Source: Mycolicibacterium helvum
GTDB lineage: Bacteria; Actinomycetota; Actinomycetes; Mycobacteriales; Mycobacteriaceae
Direction: 5' to 3'
Length of the DNA stretch: 64,000 nucleotides
Assembly (NCBI RefSeq): GCF_010731895.1
Contig: NZ_AP022596.1
Coordinates: 992,001 to 1,056,000, forward strand
The translations under genes were made by a program, and so were the position numbers. Positions 62,614 to 64,000 of this stretch are shown here, piece by piece (positions within the stretch are counted from its first letter, which is position 1; each line of letters opens with the position of its first letter). The notes below the pieces were generated by a model. That model was not told the origin of the DNA. It ran no database searches and worked only from the letters and a program-made list of their open reading frames with translations.

Positions 62614-62635
62614 TACTGACTTAGTCATATTAGTA
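62614..62635. promoter_or_regulatory. Candidate TetR operator with TGACTTAGTCA palindrome
   Basis: TGACTTAGTCA at 62617-62627 is a perfect 11-base palindrome between the divergent AttH-like operon and TetR genes. It is flanked by TACT (62614-62617) and AGTA (62632-62635), in an AT-rich stretch. The location suits binding by the TetR gene beside it. Confidence 0.55.
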
Positions 62636-62732
62636 ACATGTGTGCCATGTCACGGCAACACCCGATCGGTCGATCTCGTCCACAACCGGGCCACCCGGCG
62701 CCCACCGCCACCGCGCATGTCACGATCAAGCC

Positions 62733-63380
62733 ATGACCTCGGAGGATGCGCGCTTCATGGTTCACGGGTTCGCGCAGGCCTCGGCCGCGACGACCACCGA
62801 GAGCCGCACCGACACCGCGATCCTGAACGCCGCGGCGGCCGTGATCGGCGATTACGGCGAACGCAACTTGACGATCGGCCAGGTCGCCGAGCGGGCCGGC
62901 TGCGCCCGGATGACGGTTTTCCGCCGATTCGGCAGCCGCGAGCAGCTTCTACTCGCCACCTACAGCCGAGAGCTACGCAGGGTCATCGACTCCGCAACCC
63001 AGGCCGTCCAAACGGCCACCACCACCGTGGATTGCGCCGAGATCATGGTGGCCGAATTCATCGACAACGCGCTGCGTCACCCGATCTTCATCAGGCTGAT
63101 CCGCGTGGAGCCCGGCACGGTGCTGGCGCTCTCCCGCGGCATATCGGGCTTCAGCGCCCAGGAGTTGGGCGCAACGTTATTCGCACACGTCCTCAGCGAC
63201 GACCGGCTCGACGACCCGCTACCGATTCGCGATGCCACCTTCATCGGCGACCTGCTCATGCGGCTGGTGTTCTCGCTGTCACTGGTACCCGCGCCCGAGA
63301 TTGAACAGTCCGGTGAGTCCCGGCGCACCTATATCCGGGAGCTGGTCGAGCGGATCGTTCCGGCGCGCGACGACCAGTGA
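62733..63380 (+). CDS. TetR-family regulator (phosphotransferase operon)
   Basis: A ~215-residue TetR regulator. The HTH runs TDTAILNAAAAVIGDYGERN, IGQVAERAGCARMTVFRRFG, SREQLLLA. ATG 62733 was chosen; an upstream start at 62640 would place coding over the operator. It is divergent from the AttH-like operon and convergent on the second Baeyer-Villiger gene. Probably represses the operon; ligand unknown. Confidence 0.9.
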   Translation: MTSEDARFMVHGFAQASAATTTESRTDTAILNAAAAVIGDYGERNLTIGQVAERAGCARMTVFRRFGSREQLLLATYSRELRRVIDSATQAVQTATTTVDCAEIMVAEFIDNALRHPIFIRLIRVEPGTVLALSRGISGFSAQELGATLFAHVLSDDRLDDPLPIRDATFIGDLLMRLVFSLSLVPAPEIEQSGESRRTYIRELVERIVPARDDQ

Positions 63381-63422
63381 CGGTGCATCCAAGTGTGCGA
63401 CGGTGACCACGATCCGCCGGCC

Positions 63423-64000
63423 TCACAGCGACGCGTCCTCCCCGAGCGGCATGATCTGCCGAACCCGGTCGGCGGTCGGTGTGATCCGCTCGTAGACGGC
63501 GGCGTCGAAATCGGCAATCCGGCGCTTGTACTCAGTGTGCGATCCAGCCCAGACCGTCGTGACCTTTCCTCCGGCGGTCGAGTACCAGCCCGGGCATCCA
63601 CTAGTGAAAATCGTTCCCTTGAGCCGTCGTTCGAGCTCGTCGTTGAAGTCGTCGTGCACCGACGGGGAGATCGAGTAGGCCCCACCATTGCGCCCGATGT
63701 ACTCCACGGCCTGACGGATGTAGCCGGCCTGGTATTCCAGCATGCTGGTGATGGTGTTGGTCAGGGAGCCGGTGTTCGGACCGTAGGACATGAACATGTT
63801 CGGAAAATCGGGGGTGGATACCCCGAGGTATGCCTCCGGGCCGTCCTTCCACCGCTGGTGCAGGTCTGCACCGTCGCGGCCGGTGATCGTGATCGGCGCA
63901 AGGTACTCGGTAGCGGTGAAGCCGGTGCACCAGATCACCACGTCGGCGTCGATGTGCGTGCCGTCCGAGACGACGACGCCGGATTCATCCATGGATACGA
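63423..64000 (-). CDS. Baeyer-Villiger-type flavin monooxygenase, N-terminus outside window
   Basis: The C-terminal ~192 residues of a flavin monooxygenase. DADVVIWCTGFTATEYLAPI, FMSYGPNTGSLTNTITSMLE and the end ERRLKGTIFTSGCPGWYSTA are closely parallel to the enzyme at 47855-49417, so the two are paralogues. The frame stays open to the window edge. It probably oxidises a ketone; context links it with the phosphotransferase operon. Confidence 0.9.
   Translation of the reverse strand, partial: VSMDESGVVVSDGTHIDADVVIWCTGFTATEYLAPITITGRDGADLHQRWKDGPEAYLGVSTPDFPNMFMSYGPNTGSLTNTITSMLEYQAGYIRQAVEYIGRNGGAYSISPSVHDDFNDELERRLKGTIFTSGCPGWYSTAGGKVTTVWAGSHTEYKRRIADFDAAVYERITPTADRVRQIMPLGEDASL

Overview
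The window is high-GC actinobacterial DNA from a mycobacterium, most likely a fast-growing Mycolicibacterium-type species. The evidence is a PGRS-type GGNGG repeat protein, a complete yrbEAB-mceABCDEF operon, PimE, a WS/DGAT acyltransferase, DUF732 and other small secreted mycobacterial proteins, and a core block with the same gene content as I recall for M. tuberculosis Rv1155-Rv1165 (typA, mutT2, phhB, pimE, the Rv1158c-like and Rv1157c-like secreted proteins, the Rv1156-like HhH protein, the Rv1155-like flavin/F420 protein). No rRNA, tRNA, CRISPR array or insertion sequence was found.

Layout. 1-13.3 kb is the conserved core: typA (cut by the window edge), a membrane protein, a P450, mutT2, a large PGRS protein with a peptidase-like C-terminus, phhB, pimE, two secreted Ala/Pro-rich proteins, a WS/DGAT, a DUF1059 protein and a HhH-GPD protein. 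13.4-22.7 kb is a signalling and transport block: a DUF732 protein, a LytS-type kinase with a LytTR regulator, two small-membrane-protein/sodium-solute-symporter pairs of the acetate/monocarboxylate type, an MFS carrier, an acyltransferase-3 protein and a DUF5302 protein. At 22.7-23.2 kb is the Rv1155-like protein.

23.2-64 kb looks like accessory catabolism and uptake. An orphan pair of oxidase subunits III and IV with two other membrane proteins is followed by two tandem double-module Lrp/AsnC regulators. Then comes a minus-strand mce importer operon (37.5 to 28.5 kb), secreted small proteins, a CrtI-like FAD enzyme, an acyl-CoA dehydrogenase, and a tightly overlapped minus-strand operon (50.6 to 43.3 kb) of DUF2236/MpaB-type oxygenase, Baeyer-Villiger-type monooxygenase, acyl-CoA ligase, aldehyde dehydrogenase, SRPBCC protein and SDR. 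A TetR regulator is divergent from that operon, and fadA-fadB plus an HSL-type esterase follow. The gene set suggests import of a hydrophobic, perhaps isoprenoid or alicyclic, substrate, oxidative cleavage, CoA activation and beta-oxidation. A TACGCATA-like motif recurs in several of the promoter regions.

The most unusual part is 56.2-62.7 kb. A divergent TetR gene faces a three-gene operon of an AttH/DUF7065-like protein, a 759-residue PEP-utiliser protein with a phospho-histidine swivelling domain and a C-terminal winged helix, and a 1038-residue protein. The last joins a PPDK-type ATP-grasp and histidine domain to a second copy of the 759-residue architecture in which the catalytic histidine is replaced by arginine. 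The arrangement recalls phenylphosphate synthase and rifampin phosphotransferase and may be an undescribed small-molecule phosphotransferase. A second Baeyer-Villiger-type enzyme runs off the right edge.
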